The notes: generated from the sequence alone by a model not told the origin. 64,000 nucleotides of DNA from Pempheris klunzingeri (GCF_042242105.1 NC_092013.1:1642001-1706000); one strand, 5' to 3'. Numbered from the stretch's first letter, positions 10,631-24,631 are shown. Numbers and translations are program-made.

Positions 10631-11233
10631 AGAGGATGAAGCTGCACCTGTCCTCCACCTGTCTCATTATTCTCATTATTCCAAAGATGGATATTTTAGT
10701 TTCAGCTATTGTTCTTTATTGTTTTTATTTTGTCTTTGTCATTTAGTTTGAAAATCTACTTTTTGTTTCTACTGACGATCTTTTCATGTGTACATTGTTC
10801 TGATCTTTATCTCTGGTCTGTTCAGGATTTGTCTCTTTATTATTAATACTGAATCATTTTAAATTGTTGTCCATGTTTTAATTCTCTTCACTTGTGTGTG
10901 TGGAGCCATGAAGACCAGCAACCGCTGTTTGGAGAAGAAAAGGGAAGACACCTGTCGCACACACACAACCTGATGTTAATGTCCATAATGAGAAGAAGGA
11001 GGACTGGAAACCTGCTGTGAGAGTCTTTCAGGGAATAAACTGAACTCTGAACTCTGCTGATTACAGCTGTGTATGAATGTGTTTCTCTTCATGTTTTGGG
11101 AGGTTAAAGGTCAGAGAAGTAGATGAATGTTGTGGAATCAAATATTGAGACTGGTATAAAGTCTGGTATATTCTAGTTGACTGGGTGCAGATGCTGGTGG
11201 TGGGCAGATGAGATCATTCTGCTGATTTGGGGC

Positions 11234-11566
11234 TATAAAAGAAGGGACCTTTGCATTGTTTAGTCAGAACTGTCCAGGATTTAGTCTTGTTCAGGTCTCA
11301 GGTATCGACAGTAAACCTCTACTGTTTTGGACAGTGTTATAGAAAGGATCCCCACAGAGAGAGACCTGGAAGATCCTTTTTGCTAAACAGACAGCTGTCC
11401 CATGTTTGTCCTCAAAGCCACCAGACTCCATTGAGAAAAGCTGTGATTTTACGTTGCTGAACACAAAAAGAGTTGACAGTTCTGTTGCTGTGACTTTGGT
11501 GTTTTAACACGTTAGTTCAGAACCCAACTAACTCTGTAAAACAGCAAAGCCATATAAGATAATAAA
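11234..11566 (+). promoter_or_regulatory. Embedded TATA-to-AATAAA segment, U2 copy
   Basis: TATAAAAG is at 11234-11241 and AATAAA at 11561-11566. The 327-nt spacing is kept. Confidence 0.45.
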
Positions 11567-12132
11567 CAAGGTTTTTAAGTGTCTTGGGTTTCTTGAAAGG
11601 TGCTTTATTAATCCAAGTTATTACTGTCATCATTCTCATTATTATTGAAAAAATGCTTTTAACACAACCATCTGTCTTTCCAGTTGCCGTCCAGTGTTTA
11701 TTCTCACGTTAAGTAATATAGCTGACACATTTAAACTGAGGTGGATTCTTTTAGGGTAAAAGTCTTCTCCTGCCGCCCTCTCCACATCTACTGTCGGAGA
11801 TACACTGACAACAGAAAAGGACCTCATGCCACCACACTTCAAATAATCTGAACTAACCCTTTCAGTGCAGGAACATGAATAAAAACAGACAGAAAGATAC
11901 AAATATGTTGGATCAGTCACCTTTTGTAAGTCCCACCCCCACCAGCACTTTTCAGAGAAGCTGTGCTTCCATCTTGTGGAGGAAACACATACGACAGCTT
12001 CAGCTTCAGCCGGATGAGTTTGTGATGCAGGAGTAAAGATGTTAAAGGACAAGTTCACAACATTACAAGTTAGTAGTCAGACGGCCATGAGTACATTTAA
12101 ACTGTTTTAGCTGTAATTGTTCCTCCTGCTCT

Positions 12133-13440
12133 CCCCCAATGAATCGCCGCCTAATCACGGTGGGGGAGTTTGTACGCCCCTGTGAGCCTGGGAGCTGTGT
12201 TGTCGGGGGCTATAGCCCCTGGTAGGGTCTCCCAAGGCAAAGTGATTCCAGGGGAGGGGCCAGCGGAACCGAAAGATCAATGTTCCTTCACCCAGGTTAG
12301 AGAAACCGGGGCCTCCTTCTGGAGCCAGACCTGGGAGGGGAGCCCGCCGGCGAGCGTGTGGTGGCTGGGCCTGGATCCACGGGGCCCAGCTGGGCCAAGC
12401 CCGAAGGAATAATGTGGAACCGCAACCCTGTGGGCTCACCACCTGCAGGGGCGGCTACAGGGGTTGGGTGCATGGAGAGCCAGGTGACAGGCCAAGGTGG
12501 GGTCCTGGGCGTGCGCATCCCCGGCATCGTAGACTGGCTCTATGGACATGGAACATCACCTCTCTGGAGGGGAAGGAGCCGGAGCTGGTGGGGAGGCTGA
12601 GCGCTACCAGCTAGATATAGTTGGGCTTGCTTCCACGCACGGTGTCGGCTCTGGAACCAGACTCCTGGAAAGGGGCTGGAATCTCTCCTTTTCCCAAGTT
12701 TGTCAGAGCGAGAGGTGCCAGGTGGGTGTGGGGATACTCATGAGTCCTTGGCTGAGCGCCGCTGTGTTGGAGTTCTCCCCGGGGAACAAGAGGGTCGCCT
12801 CAATGCGACTACGGGTTGTCGCGTGGAGGTCAGTGACAGTACCTGTGGATTGTCAGACCGGGGTGATGGTCCCCATTTTCAAAAAAGGGGACCGGAGGGT
12901 GTGCTCCAATTATCGGGGTATCACACTACTCAGCCTTCCTGGGAAAGTCTACTCCAGGTGCTGGAAAGGAGGCTCCGCCCGATTGTCGAACCTCAGACTG
13001 AAGAGGAACAATGCGGTTTTCTTCCTGGTCGTGGCACAGTGGACCAGCTCTTTACCCTTGCGGGGCTGTTGGAGGGGTCATGGGAGTTTGCCCATCCATA
13101 TACATGTGTTTTGTAGACTTGGAGTATGGGTTACCGGATTCATTGCTACGAGATGTATAACCAAAGTGAGAGCTGTGTCCACATTCTTGGCGCAAAGTCA
13201 GGCGTGTTCTCAGTGGGTGTTGGACTCCACCAAGGCTGCCCCTTATCACCGATCCTGTTGGTGATTTTCATGGACAGGATCTCGAGGCACAGTCGAGGTG
13301 AGGAGAGCGTCCGGTTTGGGGACTTCAGAATACATGATGTGGTTCTGTTGGCTTCCTCAGACCGTGACCTTCAGCAGGCGCTGGAGCGGTTTGGGATGAG
13401 GGTCAGCACCTCTAAGTCTGAGGCCGTGGTTCTAAGTTCC
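12133..13440 (+). mobile_element. Decayed LINE, U2 copy
   Basis: It carries the same internal deletions as the U1 copy. It is almost base-for-base the same as the relic after U3 (17810-19118), including a one-base difference from other units that shifts the frame in the leader region. Confidence 0.85.
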
Positions 13441-14465
13441 AAGTATACTAAGTTTAAGCTTGAAGCTGAAGCTAACATGAAGCTTCAGGAGTCTAAATGA
13501 GACAAATGAGGTGAACGCTACGTCTTTTTAGCCTGAACTTCTTTCTGTGTGTCTCCAAAAAAACACACATTTTAAGTTTGACTAACTCACACTGACAAAT
13601 AAAATGAGAGACTCTAACCTCAACCACTTTCTCTAAACCCTGAATCTAGCTACAGCACAAAGAGCATTTCAATTCATTATATTTCACTTCTGGAAATCTA
13701 ATAAAACAAAACGACAACAAACTAGAACCAGAGACACACAGACAGGAACATCACACATTCTTATATATCACATATATCTCACCTTCTTTTTGATTTCCCC
13801 CCATTCATATCGTTTCTTTCTATTTATTCCTCCTCTGTCTAAACTGTGCATGTTTTTTATATCTCCTCCTGTCAGCTGTAATGATGTAAATGTCCCCGTC
13901 GTGGGACTAATTGAGGAACATCTTATGCTCCTCATTTAACTCTCCTGTCCTGTTTGACTTTGCCAGTGGTGGTAACTTTAACTTTGATTAGATTGTTCTG
14001 CAGAACTCCTCTTCTGTTAGACTTTATAGAGTTAAATGGTTTGAATGGTTGGGGGGGAAGGACACAGTCTCTATGGATCACAAGCAGAATTACTACTATT
14101 TATTACTACTTACATACATTATTCCATGCAGCACCCCTTCAGGCAGATACTACCCCTCTCCAACCATGTTACCCCTTTCCCTCCATGTTCAATCATATCA
14201 TTGGTAATTCATGAACTTATGATTGAACATCTCCACAACATTCAGCCTACGTTCAGACTATTTTTGAATATAAACATAACTGATCTGCCACATCTTGAAC
14301 ACACCATAAGTCTGCTTTCCCAGCAAGGAATCAGTCATTTCCTGAAACTGAGACAAACCCCTGTGTTACATGTGAAGTAAAAGCATGTAGCAGAGCCGGT
14401 CTGACTCCATCCATCACCTGACTCACCTGAGACAAACCAGGAAACAGTTTGTTATTTTTCCTCAG

Positions 14466-14614
14466 TGAGGAGAGAGACACAGACTGAAGAGCAGACGATC
14501 AGATTCATCTTCAGACCAAACTACCAACTTTCTCTGAGTGAGTTCAGCTACAGGAGAGAAAAGTGGAAACTACAACACTGCTGCTTCAACCTGCCGAGTC
14601 TCCAAACACTGCAT
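14466..14614 (+). other. Noncoding 5' exon of U3
   Basis: The acceptor ends at 14465 and donor GTGAGT begins at 14615. Confidence 0.6.
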
Positions 14615-14740
14615 GTGAGTTTGACTAAAAACTGGAGTCACACTGAAAGTAAACTTCATTGTAGTTAGGAGAGAAGGGAGGGGAGCTGTGGCTGACTGTG
14701 ATCCCTGTCTGCTGTGTTTTCAGCTTCACTCACAGACAAA

Positions 14741-16141
14741 ATGGCTTCCAGATCAGAGGAGGATCTCTGCTGTCCGGTCTGTCACGACGTCTTCAGACAT
14801 CCTGTTGTTCTGTCATGTAGCCACAGCTTCTGTAAAGACTGTCTGCAGAGCTGGTGGAGAGAGAAACAAACACAGGAGTGTCCACTTTGTAAGAGAAGAT
14901 CTTCAAAGCCAGAACCTCCTTTAAACCTGGCGTTAAAGAACCTGTGTGAGTCCTTCTTACTGGAGAGAGATCAGAGAGCTTCAGAGGCTCTCTGCAGTCT
15001 GCACTCTGAGAAACTCAAACTCTTCTGTCTGGACCATCAGCAGCCGGTGTGTATCATCTGCAGAGATTCAGAAAAACACACCAACCACAGATTCAGACCA
15101 ATTGATGAAGCTGCACAACAACACAAGAAGAAACTTCAGGAAACTCTGAAGCCCTCAAAGAAGAAGTTAAAGGTTTCTGAACAAGTTAAAGTGAAGTTTG
15201 ATCAAACAGCAAAACACATTAAGGTCCAGGCCCGACAGACAGAGAGGCAGATTAAGGAGCAGTTTAAGAAGCTTCACCAGTTTCTAGAAGAGGAAGAGGA
15301 GGTGAGGATGGCTGCACTGAGGGAGGAAGAGCAGCAGAAGAGTCAGATGGTGAAGGAGAAGATGGAGGCTCTGAGCAGAGAGATAGCAGCTCTTTCACAC
15401 ACAGTCAGAGCCACAGAGGAGGAGCTGAGAGCTGAAGACGTCTCATTCCTGAACAACTACAAGGCTGCAGTGGAGAGAGTCCAGCAGCGCCCCCTGCTGG
15501 AGGATCCACAGCTGCCCTCAGGAGCTCTGATAGACGAGGCCAAACACCTGGGCAACCTGACCTTCAACATCTGGAACAAGATGAAGGACATGGTCTCCTA
15601 CTCTCCTGTGATCCTGGACCCAAACACTGCACATCCAGACCTCATCCTGTCTAAAGATCTGAGCAGCGTGAGACGAGGAGAGAAACAGCAGCTTCCTGAT
15701 AATCCAGAGAGGTTTCATTGTTATGTAAGTGTTCTGGGATCTGAGGGCTTCACCTCAGGGACTCACAGCTGGGATGTCGAGGTTGGAGACAACAGAAGAT
15801 GGTTTTTGGGTCTGTTAGCAGAGTCTGTCCAGAGGAAGGGAGACATACAGTCTGGATTATGGAGAATAGGATTCTATGAAGGTAAATACTCAGCTTGGTC
15901 ACCACCAGCTCTGTCCACTGATCTCATAGTGCAGAAGAATCCTCAGAGGATCAGAGTGAATCTGGACTGGAACAGAGGAAAGCTGTCGTTCTCTGATCCT
16001 GATACTAACACACACATACACACCTTCACACACACCTTCACTCAGAGGATGTTTCCAATCATTACCACTATGGATAATCTCCCAGTGAAGATATTACCAG
16101 TGCAGGTCAGTGTGACAGTGGGACAGAGCAGTCAGAGATAA
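14741..16141 (+). CDS. TRIM35-like E3 ubiquitin ligase, copy U3
   Basis: A full-length 466-residue protein with an intact RING, B-box, coiled coil and PRY-SPRY. It differs from U1/U2 near the RING by QSWW for KRWW (36-39). Variable residues are [32 protein letters not shown] and FPIITTMD. It differs from U4 at only five residues: two in the RING/B-box linker (NLA against SLT) and three in PRY (D/Q, K/E, R/G). The coding region is open throughout. Confidence 0.92.
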   Translation: MASRSEEDLCCPVCHDVFRHPVVLSCSHSFCKDCLQSWWREKQTQECPLCKRRSSKPEPPLNLALKNLCESFLLERDQRASEALCSLHSEKLKLFCLDHQQPVCIICRDSEKHTNHRFRPIDEAAQQHKKKLQETLKPSKKKLKVSEQVKVKFDQTAKHIKVQARQTERQIKEQFKKLHQFLEEEEEVRMAALREEEQQKSQMVKEKMEALSREIAALSHTVRATEEELRAEDVSFLNNYKAAVERVQQRPLLEDPQLPSGALIDEAKHLGNLTFNIWNKMKDMVSYSPVILDPNTAHPDLILSKDLSSVRRGEKQQLPDNPERFHCYVSVLGSEGFTSGTHSWDVEVGDNRRWFLGLLAESVQRKGDIQSGLWRIGFYEGKYSAWSPPALSTDLIVQKNPQRIRVNLDWNRGKLSFSDPDTNTHIHTFTHTFTQRMFPIITTMDNLPVKILPVQVSVTVGQSSQR

Positions 16142-16909
16142 AGAGGATGAAGCTGCACCTGTCCTCCACCTGTCTCATTATTCTCATTATTCCAAAGACG
16201 CATATTTTAGTTTCAGCTATTGTCCTTCATTGTTTTTATTTTCTCTTTGTTATTTAGTTTGAAAATCTACTTTTTGTTTCTACTGACGATCTTTTCATGT
16301 GTACATTGTTCTGATCTTTATCTCTGGTCTGTTCAGGATTTGTCTTTTAAACTGAACTCTGAACTCTGATGATTCCAGCTGTGTATGAATGTGTTTCTCT
16401 TCATGTTTTGGGAGGTTAAAGGTCACAGAAGTAGATGAATATTGTGGAATCAAATATTGACATATCACATGATGTAAATGAAACGTCCTGATTAAGTATT
16501 GATTCAGATGAAGTAGGAATTGATAAAGACATGTAACATGATGGTTAGTATGACAGGAGTGTTGATCAATTAACAAAGGTGATGGAACATGTAACCAATC
16601 AATAAGTGTGAATCAATGTAACCAGAATGTCACCAAATATCACATTTTATTCTCTTTTTAAATCTGTTGTTTGACACATTGTTTGAACAAATGTACTGAG
16701 GAAGAGTTGGAGCCTGATGGTGTCAGCAGGAGCTGCTGTGGATCAATAGAAATAATAAGTGCTCAGTAATAATTCCCAGGTAGGACAAAGTGATCAGGTC
16801 ACATTAAGGTCAGAGGGACAAAGTCCTCCTGGTAAAGTCTGGTATATTGTAGTTGGCTGGGTGCAGATGCTGGTGGTGGGCAGATGAGATCCTTCTGCTG
16901 ATTTGGGGC

Positions 16910-17242
16910 TATAAAAGAAGGGACCTTTGCATTGTTTAGTCAGAACTGTCCAGGATTTAGTCTTGTTCAGGTCTCAGGTATCGACAGTAAACCTCTACTG
17001 TTTTGGACAGTGTTATAGAAAGGATCCCCGCAGAGAGAGACCTGGAAGATCCTTTTTGCTAAACAGACAGCTGTCCCATGTTTACCCTCAAAGCCACCAG
17101 ACTCCATTGATAAAAGCTGTGATTTTACGTTGCTGAACACAAAAAGAGTTGACAGTTCTGTTGCTGTGACTTTGGTGTTTTAGCACGTTAGTTCAGAACC
17201 CAACTAACTCTGTAAAACAGCAAAGCCATATAAGATAATAAA
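16910..17242 (+). promoter_or_regulatory. Embedded TATA-to-AATAAA segment, U3 copy
   Basis: TATAAAAG is at 16910-16917 and AATAAA at 17237-17242. Confidence 0.45.
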
Positions 17243-17809
17243 CAAGGTTTTTAAGTGTCTTGGGTTTCTTGAAAGGTTCTTTATTAATCCAAGTTATTAC
17301 TGTCATCATTCTCATTATTATTGAAATAAATGCTTTTAATACAACCATCTGTCTTTCCAGTTGTCGTCCAGTGTTTATTCTCACGTTAAGTAATATAGCT
17401 GACACATTTAAACTGAGGTGGATTCTTTTAGGGTAAAAGTCTTCTCCTGCCGCCCTCTCCACATCTACTGTCGGAGATACACTGACAACAGAAAAGGACC
17501 TCATGCCACCACACTTCAAATAATCTGAACTAACCCTTTCAGTGCAGGAACATGAATAAAAACAGACAGAAAGATACAAATATGTTGGATCAGTCACCTT
17601 TTGTAAGTCCCACCCCCACCAGCACTTTTCAGAGAAGCTGTGCTTCCATCTTGTGGAGGAAACACATACGACAGCTTCAGCTTCAGCCGGATGAGTTTGT
17701 GATGCAGGAGTAAAGATGTTAAAGGACAAGTTCACAACATTACAAGTTAGTAGTCAGACGGCCATGAGTACATTTAAACTGTTTTAGCTGTAATTGTTCC
17801 TCCTGCTCT

Positions 17810-19118
17810 CCCCCAATGAATCGCCGCCTAATCACGGTGGGGGAGTTTGTACGCCCCTGTGAGCCTGGGAGCTGTGTTGTCGGGGGCTATAGCCCCTGGT
17901 AGGGTCTCCCAAGGCAAAGTGATTCCAGGGGAGGGGCCAGCGGAACCGAAAGATCAATGTTCCTTCACCCAGGTTAGAGAAACCGGGGCCTCCTTCTGGA
18001 GCCAGACCTGGGAGGGGAGCCCGCCGGCGAGCGTGTGGTGGCTGGGCCTGGATCCACGGGGCCCAGCTGGGCCAAGCCCGAAGGAATAATGTGGAACCGC
18101 AACCCTGTGGGCTCACCACCTGCAGGGGCGGCTACAGGGGTTGGGTGCATGGAGAGCCAGGTGACAGGCCAAGGTGGGGTCCTGGGCGTGCGCATCCCCG
18201 GCATCGTAGACTGGCTCTATGGACATGGAACATCACCTCTCTGGAGGGGAAGGAGCCGGAGCTGGTGGGGAGGCTGAGCGCTACCAGCTAGATATAGTTG
18301 GGCTTGCTTCCACGCACGGTGTCGGCTCTGGAACCAGACTCCTGGAGAGGGGCTGGAATCTCTCCTTTTCCCAAGTTTGTCAGAGCGAGAGGTGCCAGGT
18401 GGGTGTGGGGATACTCATGAGTCCTTGGCTGAGCGCCGCTGTGTTGGAGTTCTCCCCGGGGAACAAGAGGGTCGCCTCAATGCGACTACGGGTTGTCGCG
18501 TGGAGGTCAGTGACAGTACCTGTGGATTGTCAGACCGGGGTGATGGTCCCCATTTTCAAAAAAGGGGACCGGAGGGTGTGCTCCAATTATCGGGGTATCA
18601 CACTACTCAGCCTTCCTGGGAAAGTCTACTCCAGGTGCTGGAAAGGAGGCTCCGCCCGATTGTCGAACCTCAGACTGAAGAGGAACAATGCGGTTTTCTT
18701 CCTGGTCGTGGCACAGTGGACCAGCTCTTTACCCTTGCGGGGCTGTTGGAGGGGTCATGGGAGTTTGCCCATCCATATACATGTGTTTTGTAGACTTGGA
18801 GTATGGGTTACCGGATTCATTGCTACGAGATGTATAACCAAAGTGAGAGCTGTGTCCACATTCTTGGCGCAAAGTCAGGCGTGTTCTCAGTGGGTGTTGG
18901 ACTCCACCAAGGCTGCCCCTTATCACCGATCCTGTTGGTGATTTTCATGGACAGGATCTCGAGGCACAGTCGAGGTGAGGAGAGCGTCCGGTTTGGGGAC
19001 TTCAGAATACATGATGTGGTTCTGTTGGCTTCCTCAGACCGTGACCTTCAGCAGGCGCTGGAGCGGTTTGGGATGAGGGTCAGCACCTCTAAGTCTGAGG
19101 CCGTGGTTCTAAGTTCCA
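17810..19118 (+). mobile_element. Decayed LINE, U3 copy
   Basis: Near-identical twin of the relic at 12133-13440, with the shared loss of the endonuclease core and of the FADD motif. Confidence 0.85.
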
Positions 19119-20142
19119 AGTATACTAAGTTTAAGCTTGAAGCTGAAGCTAACATGAAGCTTCAGGAGTCTAAATGAGACAAATGAGGTGAACGCTACGT
19201 CTTTTTAGCCTGAACTTCTTTCTGTGTGTCTCCAAAAAAACACACATTTTAAGTTTGACTAACTCACACTGACAAATAAAATGAGAGACTCTAACCTCAA
19301 CCACTTTCTCTAAACCCTGAATCTAGCTACAGCACAAAGAGCATTTCAATTCATTATATTTCACTTCTGGAAATCTAATAAAACAAAACGACAACAAACT
19401 AGAACCAGAGACACACAGACAGGAACATCACACATTCTTATATATCACATATATCTCACCTTCTTTTTGATTTCCCCCCATTCATATCGTTTCTTTCTAT
19501 TTATTCCTCCTCTGTCTAAACTGTGCATGTTTTTTATATCTCCTCCTGTCAGCTGTAATGATGTAAATGTCCCCGTCGTGGGACTAATTGAGGAACATCT
19601 TATGCTCCTCATTTAACTCTCCTGTCCTGTTTGACTTTGCCAGTGGTGGTAACTTTAACTTTGATTAGATTGTTCTGCAGAACTCCTCTTCTGTTAGACT
19701 TTATAGAGTTAAATGGTTTGAATGGTTGGGGGGGAAGGACACAGTCTCTATGGATCACAAGCAGAATTATTACTATTTATTACTACTTACATACATTATT
19801 CCATGCAGCACCCCTTCAGGCAGATACTACCCCTCTCCAACCATGTTACCCCTTTCCCTCCATGTTCAATCATATCATTGGTAATTCATGAACTTATGAT
19901 TGAACATCTCCACAACATTCAGCCTACGTTCAGACTATTTTTGAATATAAACATAACTGATCTGCCACATCTTGAACACACCATAAGTCTGCTTTCCCAG
20001 CAAGGAATCAGTCATTTCCTGAAACTGAGACAAACCCCTGTGTTACATGTGAAGTAAAAGCATGTAGCAGAGCCGGTCTGACTCCATCCATCACCTGACT
20101 CACCTGAGACAAACCAGGAAACAGTTTGTTATTTTTCCTCAG

Positions 20143-20291
20143 TGAGGAGAGAGACACAGACTGAAGAGCAGACGATCAGATTCATCTTCAGACCAAACTA
20201 CCAACTTTCTCTGAGTGAGTTCAGCTACAGGAGAGAAAAGTGGAAACTACAACACTGCTGCTTCAACCTGCCGAGTCTCCAAACACTGCAT
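20143..20291 (+). other. Noncoding 5' exon of U4
   Basis: The acceptor ends at 20142 and donor GTGAGT begins at 20292. Confidence 0.6.
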
Positions 20292-20417
20292 GTGAGTTTG
20301 ACTAAAAACTGGAGTCACACTGAAAGTAAACTTCATTGTAGTTAGGAGAGAAGGGAGGGGAGCTGTGGCTGACTGTGTTCCCTGTCTGCTGTGTTTTCAG
20401 CTTCACTCACAGACAAA

Positions 20418-21818
20418 ATGGCTTCCAGATCAGAGGAGGATCTCTGCTGTCCGGTCTGTCACGACGTCTTCAGACATCCTGTTGTTCTGTCATGTAGCCA
20501 CAGCTTCTGTAAAGACTGTCTGCAGAGCTGGTGGAGAGAGAAACAAACACAGGAGTGTCCACTTTGTAAGAGAAGATCTTCAAAGCCAGAACCTCCTTTA
20601 AGCCTGACGTTAAAGAACCTGTGTGAGTCCTTCTTACTGGAGAGAGATCAGAGAGCTTCAGAGGCTCTCTGCAGTCTGCACTCTGAGAAACTCAAACTCT
20701 TCTGTCTGGACCATCAGCAGCCGGTGTGTATCATCTGCAGAGATTCAGAAAAACACACCAACCACAGATTCAGACCAATTGATGAAGCTGCACAACAACA
20801 CAAGAAGAAACTTCAGGAAACTCTGAAGCCCTCAAAGAAGAAGTTAAAGGTTTCTGAACAAGTTAAAGTGAAGTTTGATCAAACAGCAAAACACATTAAG
20901 GTCCAGGCCCGACAGACAGAGAGGCAGATTAAGGAGCAGTTTAAGAAGCTTCACCAGTTTCTAGAAGAGGAAGAGGAGGTGAGGATGGCTGCACTGAGGG
21001 AGGAAGAGCAGCAGAAGAGTCAGATGGTGAAGGAGAAGATGGAGGCTCTGAGCAGAGAGATAGCAGCTCTTTCACACACAGTCAGAGCCACAGAGGAGGA
21101 GCTGAGAGCTGAAGACGTCTCATTCCTGAACAACTACAAGGCTGCAGTGGAGAGAGTCCAGCAGCGCCCCCTGCTGGAGGATCCACAGCTGCCCTCAGGA
21201 GCTCTGATAGACGAGGCCAAACACCTGGGCAACCTGACCTTCAACATCTGGAACAAGATGAAGGACATGGTCTCCTACTCTCCTGTGATCCTGGACCCAA
21301 ACACTGCACATCCACAACTCATCCTGTCTGAAGATCTGAGCAGCGTGAGAGGAGGAGAGAAACAGCAGCTTCCTGATAATCCAGAGAGGTTTCATTGTTA
21401 TGTAAGTGTTCTGGGATCTGAGGGCTTCACCTCAGGGACTCACAGCTGGGATGTCGAGGTTGGAGACAACAGAAGATGGTTTTTGGGTCTGTTAGCAGAG
21501 TCTGTCCAGAGGAAGGGAGACATACAGTCTGGATTATGGAGAATAGGATTCTATGAAGGTAAATACTCAGCTTGGTCACCACCAGCTCTGTCCACTGATC
21601 TCATAGTGCAGAAGAATCCTCAGAGGATCAGAGTGAATCTGGACTGGAACAGAGGAAAGCTGTCGTTCTCTGATCCTGATACTAACACACACATACACAC
21701 CTTCACACACACCTTCACTCAGAGGATGTTTCCAATCATTACCACTATGGATAATCTCCCAGTGAAGATATTACCAGTGCAGGTCAGTGTGACAGTGGGA
21801 CAGAGCAGTCAGAGATAA
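20418..21818 (+). CDS. TRIM35-like E3 ubiquitin ligase, copy U4
   Basis: A full-length 466-residue copy, intact in all domains and nearly the same protein as U3 (five differences). The SPRY variable stretches are identical to U3: [22 protein letters not shown] and FPIITTMD. The two genes thus have had almost no time to diverge, or have been converted. In the RING/B-box linker it reads SLT, as in U2, U6 and U7, which suggests local patchwork. Confidence 0.92.
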   Translation: MASRSEEDLCCPVCHDVFRHPVVLSCSHSFCKDCLQSWWREKQTQECPLCKRRSSKPEPPLSLTLKNLCESFLLERDQRASEALCSLHSEKLKLFCLDHQQPVCIICRDSEKHTNHRFRPIDEAAQQHKKKLQETLKPSKKKLKVSEQVKVKFDQTAKHIKVQARQTERQIKEQFKKLHQFLEEEEEVRMAALREEEQQKSQMVKEKMEALSREIAALSHTVRATEEELRAEDVSFLNNYKAAVERVQQRPLLEDPQLPSGALIDEAKHLGNLTFNIWNKMKDMVSYSPVILDPNTAHPQLILSEDLSSVRGGEKQQLPDNPERFHCYVSVLGSEGFTSGTHSWDVEVGDNRRWFLGLLAESVQRKGDIQSGLWRIGFYEGKYSAWSPPALSTDLIVQKNPQRIRVNLDWNRGKLSFSDPDTNTHIHTFTHTFTQRMFPIITTMDNLPVKILPVQVSVTVGQSSQR

Positions 21819-22421
21819 AGAGGATGAAGCTGCACCTGTCCTCCACCTGTCTCATTATTCTCATTATTCCAAAGACGCATATTTTAGTTTCAGCTATTGT
21901 CCTTCATTGTTTTTATTTTCTCTTTGTTATTTAGTTTGAAAATCTACTTTTTGTTTCTACTGACGATCTTTTCATGTGTACATTGTTCTGATCTTTATCT
22001 CTGGTCTGTTCAGGATTTGTCTCTTTATTATTAATACTGAATCATTTTAAATTGTTGTCCATGTTTTAATTCTCTTCACTTGTGTGTGTTGAGTCATGAA
22101 GACCAGCAACCGCTGTTTGGAGAAGAAAAGGGAAGACACCTGTCGCACACACACAACCTGATGTTAATGTCCATAATGAGAAGAAGGAGGACTGGAAACC
22201 TGCTGTGAGAGTCTTTCAGGGAATAAACTGAACTCTGAACTCTGCTGATTACAGCTGTGTATGAATGTGTTTCTCTTCATGTTTTGGGAGGTTAAAGGTC
22301 AGAGAAGTAGATGAATGTTGTGGAATCAAATATTGAGACTGATATAAAGTCTGGTATATTCTAGTTGACTGGGTGCAGATGCTGGTGGTGGGCAGATGAG
22401 ATCATTCTGCTGATTTGGGGC

Positions 22422-22754
22422 TATAAAAGAAGGGACCTTTGCATTGTTTAGTCAGAACTGTCCAGGATTTAGTCTTGTTCAGGTCTCAGGCATCGACAGT
22501 AAACCTCTACTGTTTTGGACAGTGTTATAGAAAGGATCCCCACAGAGAGAGACCTGGAAGATCCTTTTTGCTAAACAGACAGCTGTCCCATGTTTGTCCT
22601 CAAAGCCACCAGACTCCATTGAGAAAAGCTGTGATTTTACGTTGCTGAACACAAAAAGAGTTGACAGTTCTGTTGCTGTGACTTTGGTGTTTTAACACGT
22701 TAGTTCAGAACCCAACTAACTCTGTAAAACAGCAAAGCCATATAAGATAATAAA
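22422..22754 (+). promoter_or_regulatory. Embedded TATA-to-AATAAA segment, U4 copy
   Basis: TATAAAAG is at 22422-22429 and AATAAA at 22749-22754. Confidence 0.45.
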
Positions 22755-23320
22755 CAAGGTTTTTAAGTGTCTTGGGTTTCTTGAAAGGTGCTTTATTAAT
22801 CCAAGTTATTACTGTCATCATTCTCATTATTATTGAAATAAATGCTTTTAATACAACCATCTGTCTTTCCAGTTGTCGTCCAGTGTTTATTCTCACGTTA
22901 AGTAATGTAGCTGACACATTTAAACTGAGGTGGATTCTTTTAGGGTAAAAGTCTTCTCCTGCCGCCCTCTCCACATCTACTGTAGGAGATACACTGACAA
23001 CAGAAAAGGACCTCATGCCACCACACTTCAAATAATCTGAAGTAACCCTTTCAGTGCAGGAACATGAATAAAAACAGACAGAAAGATGCAAATATGTTGG
23101 ATCAGTCACCTTTTGTAAGTCCCACCCCCACCAGCACTTTTCAGAGATGCTGTGCTTCCATCTTGTGGAGGAAACACATACGACAGCTTCAGCTTCAGCC
23201 GGATGAGTTTGTGATGCAGGAGTAAAGATGCTAAAGGACAAGTTCACAACATTACAAGTCAGTAGTCAGACGGCCATGAGTACATTTAAACTGTTTTAGC
23301 TGTAATTGTTCCTCCTGCTC

Positions 23321-24631
23321 ACCCCCAATGAATCGCCGCCTAATCACGGTGGGGGAGTTTGTACGCCCCTGTGAGCCTGGGAGCTGTGTTGTCGGGGGCT
23401 ATAGCTCCTGGTAGGGTCTCCCAAGGCAAAGTGATTCCAGGGGAGGGGCCAGCGGAACCGAAAGATTAATGTTCCTTCACCCAGGTTAGAGAAACCGGGG
23501 CCTCCTTCTGGAGCCAGACCTGGGAGGGGAGCCCGCCGGCGAGCGTGTGGTGGCTGGGCCTGGATTCACGGGGCCCACCTGGGCCAAGCACGAAGGAATA
23601 ATGTGGAACCGCAACCCTGTGGGCTCACCACCTGCAGGGGCCGCTATAGGGGTTGGGTGCATGGAGAGCCAGGTGACAGGCCAAGGTGGGGTCCTGGGCG
23701 TGCGCATCCCTGGCATCGTAGACTGGCTCTATGGACATGGAACATCACCTCTCTGGAGGGGAAGGAGCCGGAGCTGGTGCGGGAGGCTGAGCGCTACCAG
23801 CTAGATATAGTTGGGCTTGCTTCCACGCACGGTGTCGGCTCTGGAACCAGACTCCTGGAAAGGGGCTGGAATCTCTCCTTTTCCCAAGTTTGTCAGAGCA
23901 AGAGGTGCCAGGTGGGTGTGGGGATACTCATGAGTCCTTGGCTGAGCGCCGCTGTGTTGGAGTTCTCCCCGGGGAACAAGAGTGTCGCCTCAATGCGACT
24001 ACGGGTTGTCGCGTGGAGGTCAGTGACAGTACCTGTGGATTGTCAGACCGGGGTGGTGGTCCCCATTTTCAAAAAAGGGGACCGGAGGGTTTGCTCCAAT
24101 TATCGGGGTATCACACTACTCAGCCTTCCTGGGAAAGTCTACTCCAGGTGCTGGAAAGGAGGCTCCGCCCGATTGTCGAACCTCAGATTGAAGAGGAACA
24201 ATGCGGTTTTCTTCCTGGTCGTGGCACAGTGGACCAGCTCTTTACCCTTGCGGGGCTGTTGGAGGGGTCATGGGAGTTTGCCCATCCAGTATACATGTGT
24301 TTTGTAGACTTGGAGTATGGGGTACCGGATTCATTGCTACGAGATGTATAACCAAAGTGAGAGCTGTGTCCACATTCTAAGCGCAAAGTCAGGCGTGTTC
24401 TCAGTGGGTGTTGGACTCCACCAAGGCTGCCCCTTATCACCGATCCTGTTGGTGATTTTCATGGACAGGATCTCAAGGCACAGTCGAGGTGAGGAGAGCG
24501 TCCGGTTTGGGGACCTCAGAATACATGATGTGGTTCTGTTGGCTTCCTCAGACCGTGACCTTCAGCAGGCGCTGGAGCGGTTTGGGATGAGGGTCAGCAC
24601 CTCTAAGTCTGAGGCCGTGGTTCTAAGTTCC
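23321..24631 (+). mobile_element. Decayed LINE, U4 copy
   Basis: Same deletions as the other array copies. The frames differ slightly and are most like the U1 relic, including the GGCCCACCTGGGCC segment of the leader shared only with U1. Confidence 0.85.

Larger units (their letters stand above)
8955..14465 (+). repeat. Tandem unit U2 (5511 bp, class A flank)
   Basis: Same layout as U1. The AATAAA of the class A block is at 11034-11039. Unidentified sequence lies at 11567-12132, the LINE relic at 12133-13440, and the spacer at 13441-14465. The downstream half, from the TATA segment on, is nearly identical to the corresponding part of U3. Confidence 0.9.
14466..20142 (+). repeat. Tandem unit U3 (5677 bp, class B flank)
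   Basis: The class B block is present (about 16463-16830) and the class A block absent, which accounts for the longer unit. Unidentified sequence lies at 17243-17809, the LINE relic at 17810-19118, and the spacer at 19119-20142. No AATAAA is found in the B block (AACAAA instead). Confidence 0.9.
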
